Shown: piece after piece, positions 8,592-16,535 of the stretch
Layout: each line of letters begins with the position of its first letter
Numbering within the stretch: position 1 is the stretch's first letter
Assembly: GCF_000297395.2 (NCBI RefSeq)
Contig: NZ_HF570108.1
Coordinates: 6,503,159-6,567,158 of the forward strand
Length of the DNA stretch: 64,000 bases
Origin: Micromonospora lupini str. Lupac 08
GTDB lineage: Bacteria > Actinomycetota > Actinomycetes > Mycobacteriales > Micromonosporaceae
Reading direction: 5' to 3'
Translations under genes and position numbers: made by a program
The notes under the pieces: model-generated
Seen by the model: the letters and a program-made list of their open reading frames with translations, nothing else
What the model was told of the DNA's origin: nothing
The model's database searches: none

Positions 8592-9443
8592 TCAGGGGGT
8601 GGTGGAGGCGGCGGGTTGGCGTGCGGTCACCAGGTCGCCGAGGCGGGCACGGCCCCCGTCGAAGGCCGTGAGCACCCACACGCCGTCGGGCAACAGCGCC
8701 ATCGAGTGCTCGACGTGCGCCGCGACCGACCCGTCCCGCGTGACGACCGTCCAACCGTCGGCCAGTTCGACAGTACGCGGGGACGCCATGGTGATCATGG
8801 GCTCGATCGCCAACGCCATGCCGGGAACCAGACGCGGCCCCTTGCCCGGCCGGCCGTGGTTGAGCACGTGCGGGTCCTGGTGCATCTCGGTGCCGATGCC
8901 GTGGCCACCGTAGCCGTCGACGATGCCGTACCGGCCGCCCTTGCGGACCGCCGTCTCCACCGCGTGCGAGATGTCGGTGAGCCGCCCCTTGCCGCTGGCC
9001 GCTCCGCGCGCCGCGGCGGCGATGCCCGCCCACATCGCGTCCTCGGCGACCTCGGCCATCTTCAGCAGCGCCGGGTCGACGTCGCCGACCCCGACGGTGA
9101 TCGCGGAGTCGCCGTGCCAGCCGTTCAGCACCGCACCGCAGTCGATCGAGATGAGGTCGCCGTCGGCGAGCACCTGCTCCGGCGAGGGGATGGCGTGCAC
9201 GATCTGCTCGTTGACCGAGGAGCAGATCGACGCCGGGAAGCCGTGGTAGCCCTTGAAGGACGGGACGGCGCCCGCCTCCCGGATCGTCGACTCGGCGATG
9301 GCGTCCAGATCCGCCGTGCTCACGCCGGGCGCCACAGCCTCTCGCATCCGGCGCAGGGCCTCGGCGACCACGAGCCCGGCCGCGCGCATCTTCTCGATCT
9401 GGTCAGGGGTCTTCAGCTGGATGTCCAGCTGGGGACGACGCAT
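8592..9443 (-). CDS. map: methionine aminopeptidase type I
   Basis: Removes the initiator methionine from nascent proteins. The 283-residue enzyme shows the metal-site pattern: GYHGFPASICSSVNEQIVHA, LISIDCGAVLNGWHGDSA (two metal Asp), GGHGIGTEMHQDPHV (metal His), AIEPMIT (metal Glu) and VEHSM. It starts at ATG 9443 (MRRPQLDIQLKTPDQIEKMR) with AAAGGT upstream. It is downstream of secY-adk, a classic arrangement, but separated from adk by a strong hairpin. Confidence 0.97.
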   Translation of the reverse strand: MRRPQLDIQLKTPDQIEKMRAAGLVVAEALRRMREAVAPGVSTADLDAIAESTIREAGAVPSFKGYHGFPASICSSVNEQIVHAIPSPEQVLADGDLISIDCGAVLNGWHGDSAITVGVGDVDPALLKMAEVAEDAMWAGIAAAARGAASGKGRLTDISHAVETAVRKGGRYGIVDGYGGHGIGTEMHQDPHVLNHGRPGKGPRLVPGMALAIEPMITMASPRTVELADGWTVVTRDGSVAAHVEHSMALLPDGVWVLTAFDGGRARLGDLVTARQPAASTTP

Positions 9444-9464
9444 GGAGCGGTTACCTTTCGTTGC

Positions 9465-9501
9465 CGAAAAGCGGGGCACGTCTCGCGTACCCCGCTTTTC
9501 G
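9465..9501. terminator. strong hairpin between adk and map
   Basis: Perfect 12-bp arms CGAAAAGCGGGG / CCCCGCTTTTCG, then one mismatch and three more pairs (ACG/CGT), around a TCTCG loop. The stem ends in a CTTTTC run. It sits between the adk stop (9532) and map start (9443), so it can act as terminator or attenuator within the secY-adk-map unit. Confidence 0.75.
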
Positions 9502-9531
9502 CACTCTATCCACCCCGGCGCGGGGAGGACC

Positions 9532-10185
9532 TCAGCCGCCGTACGACCGCAGAGCGTCGATGGCCCGGGTGGTGACGTCCTCCACCGGGCCGGTGGCGTC
9601 GATCCCGACCAGCTTGCCCTGGGCGCCGTAGTAGTCGACCAGGGGCGCGGTCTTCTCGCTGTATTCCCGCAGGCGGGTGGCGATGGTCTCCGGCTTGTCG
9701 TCGTCGCGCTGGAACAGCTCGGCGCCGCACCGGTCACAGATGCCCGGCCTGGTGGTGGCGTCGAACTCGACGTGCCAGATCTTGCCGCAACCCCGGCAGG
9801 TGCGCCGGCCGGAGAGCCGCCGGATCACCTCGTCGTCGTCGACCACCAGCTCCAGGACCAGGTCCAGGGCGGTGCCCAGGTCAGCGAGGAGCTTGTCCAG
9901 AGCGGCGGCCTGCGGAGTGGTCCGCGGGAAGCCGTCGAGCAGAAAGCCCTCGCTGGCGTCGGGCTCGGCCAGCCGGTCCCGGACCATGTTGATGGTGACC
10001 TCGTCCGGAACCAGCTCGCCTGCGTCCATGTAGCGCTTGGCTTCGACGCCGAGCGGCGTGCCCTGGGTGACGTTCGAGCGGAAGATGTCTCCGGTCGAGA
10101 TCTTGGGTACCGACAGGTGCGCGGCAACGAACTCTGCCTGCGTGCCCTTACCCGCACCCGGCGGGCCAACCAGAACGAGTCTCAT
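9532..10185 (-). CDS. adk: adenylate kinase, zinc-lid form
   Basis: Interconverts AMP, ADP and ATP. The 217-residue protein has P-loop GPPGAGKGTQ, NMP-binding ISTGDIFR, LLDGFPRT, and a long lid with four cysteines (CRGCGKIW then CDRCG) suited to zinc binding. Its ATG directly follows the secY TAG (TAGATG), implying translational coupling. The secY-adk-map order is standard for the end of spc-type clusters. Confidence 0.98.
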   Translation of the reverse strand: MRLVLVGPPGAGKGTQAEFVAAHLSVPKISTGDIFRSNVTQGTPLGVEAKRYMDAGELVPDEVTINMVRDRLAEPDASEGFLLDGFPRTTPQAAALDKLLADLGTALDLVLELVVDDDEVIRRLSGRRTCRGCGKIWHVEFDATTRPGICDRCGAELFQRDDDKPETIATRLREYSEKTAPLVDYYGAQGKLVGIDATGPVEDVTTRAIDALRSYGG

Positions 10186-11514
10186 CTACCGCAGGAACCC
10201 TTCGTAGTTCCGCTGCATGAGTTGGCTCTCGATCTGCTTCACGGTCTCCAGACCGACGCCGACCATGATGAGCACAGCGGTGCCACCGAACGGGAAGTTC
10301 TGGTACTGCTGGCTGTCCAGCCAGATGAAGAAGAAGTTCGGCAGGATCGAGATGATGCCGAGGTAGAGCGCGCCCGGCAGGGTGATCCGGCTGAGGATGA
10401 AGTCCAGGTAGTCGGCCGTCGGCTTGCCCGGCCGGATACCCGGCACGAACCCGCCGTACTTCTTCATGTTGTCCGCGACCTCGGTCGGGTTGAACGTGAT
10501 CGAGACGTAGAAGTACGTGAAGAAGATGATCAGCAGGAAGTAGACCGAGATGTAGATCGGGCTGTTCGGTGCGACCAGGTTGTTCTGGATCCACGCCTGG
10601 ATCTTGCCCGGGTCGTTCTGGTCGAAGAACTGCAGGGCCAGCTGCGGGAGGTAGAGCAGCGACGAACCGAAGATGACCGGGATGACACCCGCCTGGTTGA
10701 CCTTCAGCGGGATGTAGGTCGAGGTGCCGCCGTACATCCGCCGGCCGATCATCCGCTTGGCGTACTGCACCGGGATCCGGCGCTGCGCCTGCTCGATGAA
10801 CGTGACCGCGGTGATGACCACCAGGACCAGCGCGATGACGAGGGCGAACTTGCCCCAGCCCTGTTGGGTCTTGATCTGCCAGCCCTCACCGGGCAGCCGG
10901 GCCGCGATCGAGGTGAAGATCAGAACGGACATGCCGTTGCCGACGCCCCGGTCGGTGATCAGCTCACCGAGCCACATGACCATGCCGGTGCCGGCGGTCA
11001 TGGTGATCACCAGGATGGCCAGGGTCAGCCAGTCCGGGATGCCGGTGCCCTCGGGGATGATCGGGAACTGGTCGCAGCGGTTCTGGAACAGCTGCCCCGA
11101 GCGGGCCAGGGCCACGAACGCCGAGGCCTGCAGCACGCCGAGACCGAGGGTCAGGTAGCGGGTGTACTGCGTGATCTTCGCCTGACCGGCCTGGCCCTCC
11201 TTGCGGAGCTGCTCCAGGCGCGGGATCACGACGGTCAGCAGCTGCAGGATGATCGACGCGGTGATGTAGGGCATGATGCCCAGCGCGAAGACCGAGAGCT
11301 GTAGCAGCGCCCCGCCGGAGAAGAGGTTGAGCAGATTCAGCGGGCCCGTCGTGTCACCCGAGATGGAGTCGAGGCACTTCTGCACGTTGCCGTACGAGAC
11401 GCCCGGGCTGGGGAGCGTGGCACCCAGCCGGTAGACCGCGATGATGCCTACTGTGAACAGCAGCTTCTTGCGCAGGTCAGGCGTACGGAACGCACTGAGA
11501 AAGGCGGACAGCAA
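10186..11514 (-). CDS. secY: protein translocase subunit SecY
   Basis: SecY forms the protein-conducting channel of the inner membrane with SecE and SecG. The 442-residue protein has ten hydrophobic helices, FRTPDLRKKLLFTVGIIAVY at the N-terminus, and GNGMSVLIF and PAQRRIPVQYA-like cytoplasmic-loop motifs (QAQRRIPVQYAKRM). The start is TTG 11514, placed six bases after a perfect AGGAGG. The frame stays open further upstream but without a ribosome site. It has its own upstream region separated from rplO by a terminator-like hairpin. Confidence 0.96.
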   Translation of the reverse strand: MLSAFLSAFRTPDLRKKLLFTVGIIAVYRLGATLPSPGVSYGNVQKCLDSISGDTTGPLNLLNLFSGGALLQLSVFALGIMPYITASIILQLLTVVIPRLEQLRKEGQAGQAKITQYTRYLTLGLGVLQASAFVALARSGQLFQNRCDQFPIIPEGTGIPDWLTLAILVITMTAGTGMVMWLGELITDRGVGNGMSVLIFTSIAARLPGEGWQIKTQQGWGKFALVIALVLVVITAVTFIEQAQRRIPVQYAKRMIGRRMYGGTSTYIPLKVNQAGVIPVIFGSSLLYLPQLALQFFDQNDPGKIQAWIQNNLVAPNSPIYISVYFLLIIFFTYFYVSITFNPTEVADNMKKYGGFVPGIRPGKPTADYLDFILSRITLPGALYLGIISILPNFFFIWLDSQQYQNFPFGGTAVLIMVGVGLETVKQIESQLMQRNYEGFLR

Positions 11515-11636
11515 CTTCTTCCTCCTGCGCGAGGCGGGCCGCCGGTGAACCCTGGCGGGTGGGGGTGGATCACGGGCGAGTGCCCGCAATCCATGGCTGG
11601 GATGGGACTCTAACAGCCCTGTCCCGCTCCGGGCAG

Positions 11637-11682
11637 GTGTGCCCGGCTACATAAACCGAATCCGATATTACCGGGCGCACAC
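11637..11682. promoter_or_regulatory. inverted repeat with AT-rich centre upstream of secY
   Basis: GTGTGCCCGG and CCGGGCGCACAC arms (one 2-base insertion) flank about 25 bases that include TAATAT and TTTATGTAG on the minus strand, unusual for this GC-rich DNA. It lies about 125 bases upstream of secY and may be its promoter/operator region. No unambiguous -35/-10 pair can be fixed. Confidence 0.4.
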
Positions 11683-11698
11683 GGCCCAGGCAGACCTA

Positions 11699-11732
11699 GG
11701 CGCCCGCCAGTTGCTCACAACCGACGGGCGCC
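11699..11732 (-). terminator. hairpin after rplO
   Basis: GGCGCCCG / CGGGCGCC 8-bp stem with an internal TTG/CAA pairing, 14 bases past the rplO stop. It probably ends or attenuates the S10/spc ribosomal transcript before secY. Confidence 0.65.
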
Positions 11733-11745
11733 GAGGTCGTACGCC

Positions 11746-12189
11746 TTACAGCTCGGTGGCGGAGCCACCGGCGGCAGCGATCTTCTCCTTGGCCGACGCG
11801 CTGAACGCGTGCGCCGACACCTGGAGCGCCACCCCGCCAAGGTCCCCGGTGCCGAGGACCTTGACCGGCTGGCCCTTGCGGACCGCGCCGGCCTCGACCA
11901 GCTCGAGCGGGCCAACCTGGCCACCGTTCGGGAACAGCTCGGCGAGCCGGTCCAGGTTGACAACCTGGAAGACCACCTTGAACTTGTTCTTGAAGCCCTT
12001 CATCTTCGGCAGGCGCATGTGGATGGGCATCTGCCCACCCTCGAACGCCGCCGAGATGTTCTTGCGGGCCTTGGAGCCCTTCGTACCGCGACCAGCGGTC
12101 TTGCCCTTGGAACCCTCACCGCGACCCACACGGGTCTTCGCGGTCTTGGAACCGGGCGCCGGGCGCAGGTGGTGCACCTTGATCGTCAT
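11746..12189 (-). CDS. rplO: 50S ribosomal protein L15
   Basis: Late-assembling 23S rRNA-binding protein of 147 residues. Signature parts are KVHHLRPAPGSKTAKTRVGR, GKTAGRGTKGSKAR, FEGGQMPIHMRLPKMKGFKN and a C-terminal VSAHAFSASAKEKI. Its ATG overlaps the rpmD stop by one base (TAATG). Confidence 0.98.
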   Translation of the reverse strand: MTIKVHHLRPAPGSKTAKTRVGRGEGSKGKTAGRGTKGSKARKNISAAFEGGQMPIHMRLPKMKGFKNKFKVVFQVVNLDRLAELFPNGGQVGPLELVEAGAVRKGQPVKVLGTGDLGGVALQVSAHAFSASAKEKIAAAGGSATEL

Positions 12190-12371
12190 TACTCGACCTC
12201 CTCGACCTTCACGAGGTGGCTCACAGTGAAGATCATGCCGCGGATCTCGGGCCGGTCCTCCTTGACCACCACGTCGTTGATCCGCTTGAGACCGAGCGAA
12301 CGCAGCGACTCACGCTGGTTGTGCTTGGTCCCGATACCGGACCGGAGCTGGGTGACCTTCAGGCGTGCCAT
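12189..12371 (-). CDS. rpmD: 50S ribosomal protein L30
   Basis: Small 60-residue large-subunit protein: MARLKVTQLRSGIGTKHNQR, SLRSLGLKRINDVVVKEDRP, then IRGMIFTVSHLVKVEEVE. Overlaps of one base at both ends (TGATG with rpsE, TAATG with rplO) show translational coupling. Confidence 0.98.
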   Translation of the reverse strand: MARLKVTQLRSGIGTKHNQRESLRSLGLKRINDVVVKEDRPEIRGMIFTVSHLVKVEEVE

Positions 12372-12985
12372 CAGCGCGCCACCCCCGCACGCGACGCCAG
12401 CATGGCGGCCGGCGCGACGTCCTCCACCGGCAGGCCACGACGCGCCGCGACCTGCTCGGGGGACTCAAGCCCCTTCAGGGCCGCCACGGTGGCGTGCACG
12501 ATGTTGATCGGGTTCGACGAGCCGAGGCTCTTGGAGAGCACGTCGTGGATCCCGGCGCACTCCAGCACGGCGCGCACCGGACCACCGGCGATGACACCCG
12601 TACCGGCCGAGGCCGGCTTGAGCAGCACGACGCCAGCGGCGTCCTCACCCGTCACCGGGTGCGGGATCGACTGACCGATCCGCGGAACCTTGAAGAAGTG
12701 CTTCTTGGCCTCCTCGACACCCTTGGCGATGGCCGCGGGCACCTCCTTGGCCTTTCCGTAGCCCACGCCGACCGTGCCGTCGCCGTCGCCCACGATCACC
12801 AGGGCGGTGAAGCTGAAGCGACGACCACCCTTCACGACCTTGGCGACGCGGTTGATCGCGACGACCCGCTCAAGGTGCGGGGTCTTCTCGACGGGCGCGT
12901 TTCCGCGGCCGCCCTCACGGCGGTTGTCGCGGCGACCACCCTCGTTGCCACCGGACCCGCCGCCACGGCGCTGTTGACCTGGCAT
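12371..12985 (-). CDS. rpsE: 30S ribosomal protein S5
   Basis: S5 contributes to mRNA helicase activity and decoding fidelity. The 204-residue protein has a glycine/arginine-rich N-terminal extension of about 35 residues (PGQQRRGGGSGGNEGGRRDN), then the double-stranded RNA-binding part VVAINRVAKVVKGGRRFSFT, VGDGDGTVGVGYGKAKEVPA and the C-terminal GVHDVLSKSLGSSNPINI-like segment. The N-terminal extension is typical of actinobacteria. Confidence 0.98.
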   Translation of the reverse strand: MPGQQRRGGGSGGNEGGRRDNRREGGRGNAPVEKTPHLERVVAINRVAKVVKGGRRFSFTALVIVGDGDGTVGVGYGKAKEVPAAIAKGVEEAKKHFFKVPRIGQSIPHPVTGEDAAGVVLLKPASAGTGVIAGGPVRAVLECAGIHDVLSKSLGSSNPINIVHATVAALKGLESPEQVAARRGLPVEDVAPAAMLASRAGVAR

Positions 12986-13018
12986 CAGCAGCCTTCCTTA
13001 TCTCTCGTGACGGGGTTG

Positions 13019-13408
13019 TTAGAACTCGAGCCCGGCTTCGCGGGCGGCATCGGCAAGCGCGGCGACTCGCCCCGCGTACCGGTTGCCACCGCGGTCGAAG
13101 ACGACCTTGGAGACGCCGGCGGCCTTGGCCCGCTCGGCGAGCAGGGCGCCCACCTTGCCGGCGAGGGCGCTCTTGTCGCCCTCCGTACCGCGCAGCGAGG
13201 AGTCCAGGGTCGACGCCGACGCCAGGGTGTGGCCCTTGGTGTCGTCGACGATCTGGGCAACCATGTGCCGCAGCGAACGGGTGACGACCAGGCGCGGACG
13301 CTCGGCCGTACCGCTGACGTTCTTGCGGACGCGGAAGTGCCGACGCGCACGCCCAACGGCGCGCTTGGCGGCGACGCCGCGGCGGCGCTTGAGCAGCGTG
13401 GCGCTCAC
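13019..13408 (-). CDS. rplR: 50S ribosomal protein L18
   Basis: Binds 5S rRNA with L5. The 129-residue protein shows KRRRGVAAKRAVGRARRHFR, GTAERPRLVVTRSLRHMVAQ, IVDDTKGHTLASASTLD and FDRGGNRYAGRVAALADAAR. It starts at GTG 13408, overlapping the rplF stop by four bases (GTGA). Confidence 0.98.
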   Translation of the reverse strand: MSATLLKRRRGVAAKRAVGRARRHFRVRKNVSGTAERPRLVVTRSLRHMVAQIVDDTKGHTLASASTLDSSLRGTEGDKSALAGKVGALLAERAKAAGVSKVVFDRGGNRYAGRVAALADAAREAGLEF

Positions 13409-13947
13409 TTCTTACCTGCCTTTCCAGCCTTGCGGCGGATGACCTCGCCCTGGTACTTCACGCCCTTGCCCTTGTAGGGCTCCGGCGGACGGATCTTCCG
13501 GATGTTGGCGGCGACCTCACCGACCTGCTGCTTGTCGATGCCGGCCACGTGGAACAGGGTCGGCCGCTCCACCGTGAAGGTGATGCCCGCCGGCGCGGGA
13601 ACGACCACCGGGTGCGAGAACCCGAGCGCGAACTCGAGGTCCGAACCCTTGGCCGTGACCCGGTAACCGGTGCCGGCGATCTCCAGGCTCTTGCGGTAGC
13701 CCTCGGTCACGCCGACGATCATGTTGGCGACCAGGGTACGGCTCAGGCCGTGCAGCTCCTTGGCCTTGCGCTCGTCGTTCGGGCGGTTGACGTTCAGCTG
13801 CCCGTCCTCCGCGCGCTCGACCGTGATCGGGTCGGCGATCGTGTGCTGGAGCTCGCCCTTCGGGCCCTTGACCTTGACGGTCTGCCCGTCGATCGTGATG
13901 TCGACGCCGGCTGGTACCGGGATCGACTTACGTCCAATTCGCGACAT
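13405..13947 (-). CDS. rplF: 50S ribosomal protein L6
   Basis: L6 lies near the factor-binding site. The 180-residue protein starts MSRIGRKSIPVPAGVDITID and contains VKGPKGEL, RTLVANMIVGVTEGY and the C-terminal PPEPYKGKGVKYQGEVIRRK signature. ATG 13947 is chosen over longer in-frame starts because it gives the family N-terminus. Confidence 0.98.
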   Translation of the reverse strand: MSRIGRKSIPVPAGVDITIDGQTVKVKGPKGELQHTIADPITVERAEDGQLNVNRPNDERKAKELHGLSRTLVANMIVGVTEGYRKSLEIAGTGYRVTAKGSDLEFALGFSHPVVVPAPAGITFTVERPTLFHVAGIDKQQVGEVAANIRKIRPPEPYKGKGVKYQGEVIRRKAGKAGKK

Positions 13948-13963
13948 TTCTACCAGTCTCCCG

Positions 13964-14371
13964 TTACCAGACGAAGGCGAGGACTTCCCCGCCAACACTC
14001 CGCTTGCGGGCCTGCCGGTCGGTCAGCAGCCCCTGGGACGTCGAAATGATCGCCACGCCCAGCCCACCGAGCACCCGCGGGAGCCCGTCCGACTTGGCGT
14101 ACACCCGGAGACCGGGCTTGGACACGCGCTTGATGCCGGCCAGGCTCCGCTCCCGGTTCTGGCCGTACTTCAGCTCGACGACCAGTCGCTTGCCGACGGC
14201 GCCCTCCTCGGGCTCCTCGACCGACCAGGTGGCGATGTAACCCTCGGCCTTCAGGACCTCGGCGATGTTCGCCTTGATCTTGGAGTAGGGCATCTTCACC
14301 TGATCGTGGTACGCCTGGTTGGCGTTACGCAGACGCGTGAGCATGTCTGCGATCGGGTCGGTCATCGTCAT
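13964..14371 (-). CDS. rpsH: 30S ribosomal protein S8
   Basis: S8 binds the 16S central domain, and in E. coli represses the spc operon. The 135-residue protein starts MTMTDPIADMLTRLRNANQA and has MPYSKIKANIAEVLKAEGYI, RVSKPGLRVYAKSDGLPRVL and STSQGLLTDRQARKRSVGGE. ATG 14371 has GAAAGG upstream; ATG 14365 is possible. Confidence 0.97.
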   Translation of the reverse strand: MTMTDPIADMLTRLRNANQAYHDQVKMPYSKIKANIAEVLKAEGYIATWSVEEPEEGAVGKRLVVELKYGQNRERSLAGIKRVSKPGLRVYAKSDGLPRVLGGLGVAIISTSQGLLTDRQARKRSVGGEVLAFVW

Positions 14372-14487
14372 GGATTTCGTCAGCCTTTCTCGCCGGGGTT
14401 CCCCGGGCATCAGCCCCGGGCCTACGGCGAAGAGCAATACCTAATCGGTGCAGGAGTTCCCGGCCGACGGCCGGGACGCGGTCGCCC

Positions 14488-14673
14488 TTACCAGGAAGCC
14501 TTGGACACGCCCGGCAGCTCACCACGGTGAGCCATCTCCCGGATGCAGACCCGGCAGAGCCCGAACTTGCGGTAGACCGCCTTCGGACGCCCGCACCGCT
14601 GGCAGCGGGTGTACGCGCGAACCGAGAACTTCGGCTTCGCGGCCGCCTTGATGATCAGCGCCTTCTTGGCCAT
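14488..14673 (-). CDS. rpsN: 30S ribosomal protein S14, zinc-binding type Z
   Basis: The short (61-residue) zinc form with CxxC...CxxC, seen as YTRCQRCGRPKAVYRKFGLC and CRVCIREMAHRGELPGV, ending KASW. The zinc form is standard in the spc cluster of actinobacteria; a zinc-free paralogue may exist elsewhere. It lies one base from rplE. Confidence 0.98.
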   Translation of the reverse strand: MAKKALIIKAAAKPKFSVRAYTRCQRCGRPKAVYRKFGLCRVCIREMAHRGELPGVSKASW

Positions 14674-14674
14674 C

Positions 14675-15241
14675 TCAGTTCTCCTTGAACGGGAAGCCCA
14701 GGAGCTTGAGCAGCGCCCGGCCCTCGTCGTCGGTCGTGGCGGTCGTTACCACCGTGATGTCCATGCCCCGCTGGCGATCGATCCGGTCCTGGTCGATCTC
14801 GTGGAACACCGACTGCTCGGTCAGACCGAACGTGTAGTTGCCGTGCCCGTCCAGCTTGCGCCCGTCCAGGCCGCGGAAGTCGCGGATACGCGGCAGCGCG
14901 ATGGAGAGCAGCCGGTCCAGGAATTCCCACATCCGGTCGCCGCGGAGGGTGACCTTCGCGCCGATCGGCATGCCCTCGCGGAGCTTGAACTGCGCGATGG
15001 ACTTGGTCGCCCGCCGCACCTGCGGCTTCTGGCCGGTGATCGTGGCGAGGTCGCGGACCGCGCCGTCGATCAGCTTGGCGTCGCGAGCAGCCTCGCCGAC
15101 ACCCATGTTGACGACGACCTTGACCAGCCGCGGCACCTGCATGGGGTTGCCGTAGCTGTTCTGCTCACGCAGCTGGGCCACGATCTCGTTGCGGTACCGC
15201 TCCTTGAGGCGCGGCAGGGTCTTTTCGGTAGCCGTGGTCAT
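14675..15241 (-). CDS. rplE: 50S ribosomal protein L5
   Basis: Binds 5S rRNA and contacts P-site tRNA. The 188-residue protein shows RLKERYRNEIVAQLREQNSY, VPRLVKVVVNMGVGEAARD, TGQKPQVRRATKSIAQFKLR and RGMDITVVTTA. ATG 15241 overlaps the rplX stop (TGATG) and is preferred to GTG 15244, one codon earlier. Confidence 0.97.
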   Translation of the reverse strand: MTTATEKTLPRLKERYRNEIVAQLREQNSYGNPMQVPRLVKVVVNMGVGEAARDAKLIDGAVRDLATITGQKPQVRRATKSIAQFKLREGMPIGAKVTLRGDRMWEFLDRLLSIALPRIRDFRGLDGRKLDGHGNYTFGLTEQSVFHEIDQDRIDRQRGMDITVVTTATTDDEGRALLKLLGFPFKEN

Positions 15242-15561
15242 CACAGGTCCTTACCGGTGCTACGCGCGATGCGGACCTTCTGGCCGTTGTCGTCGATCCG
15301 GTAACCGACGCGGGTCGGCTTGCCGTCGGAGTCCAGGACCTGCACGTTCGAGACGTGGATCGGGGCCTCCTGGGTGACGATGCCGCCGGTCTTGGCGCCA
15401 CGCTGGGTGGTGCTGATACGGGTGTGCTTCTTGACCCGGTTCACGCCCTCGACCAGGACCTTGTCCTGCCGCGGGTAGGCCGCGATGACCTTGCCCTTGG
15501 CACCCTTGTCCTTGCCGGCGATGACGACGACCGTGTCGCCCTTCTTGACCTTCACGGTCAC
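15241..15561 (-). CDS. rplX: 50S ribosomal protein L24
   Basis: Assembly initiator of the large subunit with a KOW motif: VKVKKGDTVVVIAGKDKGAK, then KVLVEGVNRVKKHTRIS and the C-terminal GYRIDDNGQKVRIARSTGK. GTG 15561 overlaps the rplN stop by four bases (GTGA), with GGAGG four bases upstream. GTG 15555, two codons later (protein of 104 residues starting VKVKKGD), is equally plausible. Confidence 0.95.
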   Translation of the reverse strand: MTVKVKKGDTVVVIAGKDKGAKGKVIAAYPRQDKVLVEGVNRVKKHTRISTTQRGAKTGGIVTQEAPIHVSNVQVLDSDGKPTRVGYRIDDNGQKVRIARSTGKDL

Positions 15562-15926
15562 AACACCTCCGGCGCGAGGGAAATGATCTTCATGAACCGC
15601 TTGTCCCGCAGCTCCCGGCCCACCGGGCCGAAGATGCGGGTACCACGCGGGTCCCCGCCGTCCTTGATGATGACGGCGGCGTTCTCGTCGAAGCGGATGT
15701 ACGAGCCGTCCGGCCGACGCCTCTCCTTGGCGGTGCGAACGACGACAGCCTTGACGACGTCGCCCTTCTTCACACCGGCACCTGGGATCGCGTCCTTGAC
15801 CGTGGCCACGATGACGTCGCCGATGCTCGCGTAGCGCCGACCCGAGCCACCGAGAACCCGGATGCACAGGATCTCCCGAGCACCCGTGTTGTCGGCGACG
15901 CGCAGTCGCGACTCCTGCTGAATCAC
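15558..15926 (-). CDS. rplN: 50S ribosomal protein L14
   Basis: Highly conserved inter-subunit protein of 122 residues: MIQQESRLRVADNTGAREIL, GGSGRRYASIGDVIVATVKD, VKKGDVVKAVVVRTAKERRR and FDENAAVIIKDGGDPRGTRI. It follows rpsQ after a 97-base spacer that contains a hairpin. Confidence 0.98.
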   Translation of the reverse strand: MIQQESRLRVADNTGAREILCIRVLGGSGRRYASIGDVIVATVKDAIPGAGVKKGDVVKAVVVRTAKERRRPDGSYIRFDENAAVIIKDGGDPRGTRIFGPVGRELRDKRFMKIISLAPEVL

Positions 15927-15952
15927 GTCTATCTCCTATGTCTGCCGGTTCT

Positions 15953-15972
15953 CCGGCCGCCGTAGCGGCCGG
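15953..15972 (-). other. hairpin in the rpsQ-rplN spacer
   Basis: Perfect 8-bp stem CCGGCCGC / GCGGCCGG around CGTA. It interrupts the otherwise tightly packed S10/spc cluster at the historical boundary between the S10 operon (ending in rpsQ) and the spc operon (starting with rplN). A terminator or processing role is inferred. Confidence 0.55.
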
Positions 15973-16023
15973 CCGGAGCCTGGCGGAACCTACGCCCGAC
16001 GCAACGCCGGGCTCGAGCCTTCG

Positions 16024-16302
16024 CTACTTGGCCTTTTCCAGGATCTCCACGATCCGCCAACGCTTGGTGGCGCTCAGCGGCCGGGTCTCCATGATGAGAA
16101 CCCGGTCACCGGTGCCGGCGGCGTTCTGCTCGTCGTGCACCTTCAGCTTGGCCGTACGACGCATGATCTTGCCGTACAGCGCGTGCCGAACCCGGTCCTC
16201 GACCTCGACCACGACGGTCTTGTCCATCTTGTCGCTGATCACCAGGCCCTCGCGAACCTTGCGGCGCGCGCGGGTGGCGTCAGTGGTGGTGTTCTCGGTC
16301 AT
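16024..16302 (-). CDS. rpsQ: 30S ribosomal protein S17
   Basis: OB-fold protein of 92 residues: RKVREGLVISDKMDKTVVVE, VEDRVRHALYGKIMRRTAKL, KVHDEQNAAGTGDRVLIMET and RPLSATKRWRIVEIL. Its ATG overlaps the rpmC stop by four bases. Confidence 0.98.
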   Translation of the reverse strand: MTENTTTDATRARRKVREGLVISDKMDKTVVVEVEDRVRHALYGKIMRRTAKLKVHDEQNAAGTGDRVLIMETRPLSATKRWRIVEILEKAK

Positions 16303-16535
16303 GATGCAGTCACCTCAGTCGGCGCGGCCGAGAGCCCCAGCTCGCGCTCGCGCATGATCGTGTAGATCCGGGCGATCTCCCGACGGATGACCTGCAGCCG
16401 CCGGTTGTTGTCCAGCTGCCCGGTTGCGGCCTGCACGCGGAGGTTGAACAGCTCCGCCTTGGCCTCCCGCAGCTTCGTGACCAGCTCCTCCTCGGAGAGC
16501 TCACGCAGCTCGGTCGCCTTAACGCCCGCTGCCAT
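16299..16535 (-). CDS. rpmC: 50S ribosomal protein L29
   Basis: Coiled-coil protein at the tunnel exit where SRP and trigger factor dock. The 78 residues show ATELRELSEEELVTKLREAK, ELFNLRVQAATGQLDNNRRL and VIRREIARIYTIMRERELG. One-base overlap with rplP upstream (TGATG) and four-base overlap with rpsQ downstream. Confidence 0.98.
   Translation of the reverse strand: MAAGVKATELRELSEEELVTKLREAKAELFNLRVQAATGQLDNNRRLQVIRREIARIYTIMRERELGLSAAPTEVTAS

Noticed and set aside
7942..9033. Longer upstream extension of the DUF1707 gene through the map coding region
   Set aside because: The extension overlaps map in another frame and is Arg/Gly low complexity; the conserved domain begins after ATG 8520.
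9253..11304. Long plus-strand open frame opposite adk and secY
   Set aside because: Its translation is Arg/Asp/Gln low complexity that mirrors the minus-strand genes; no family match recognised.
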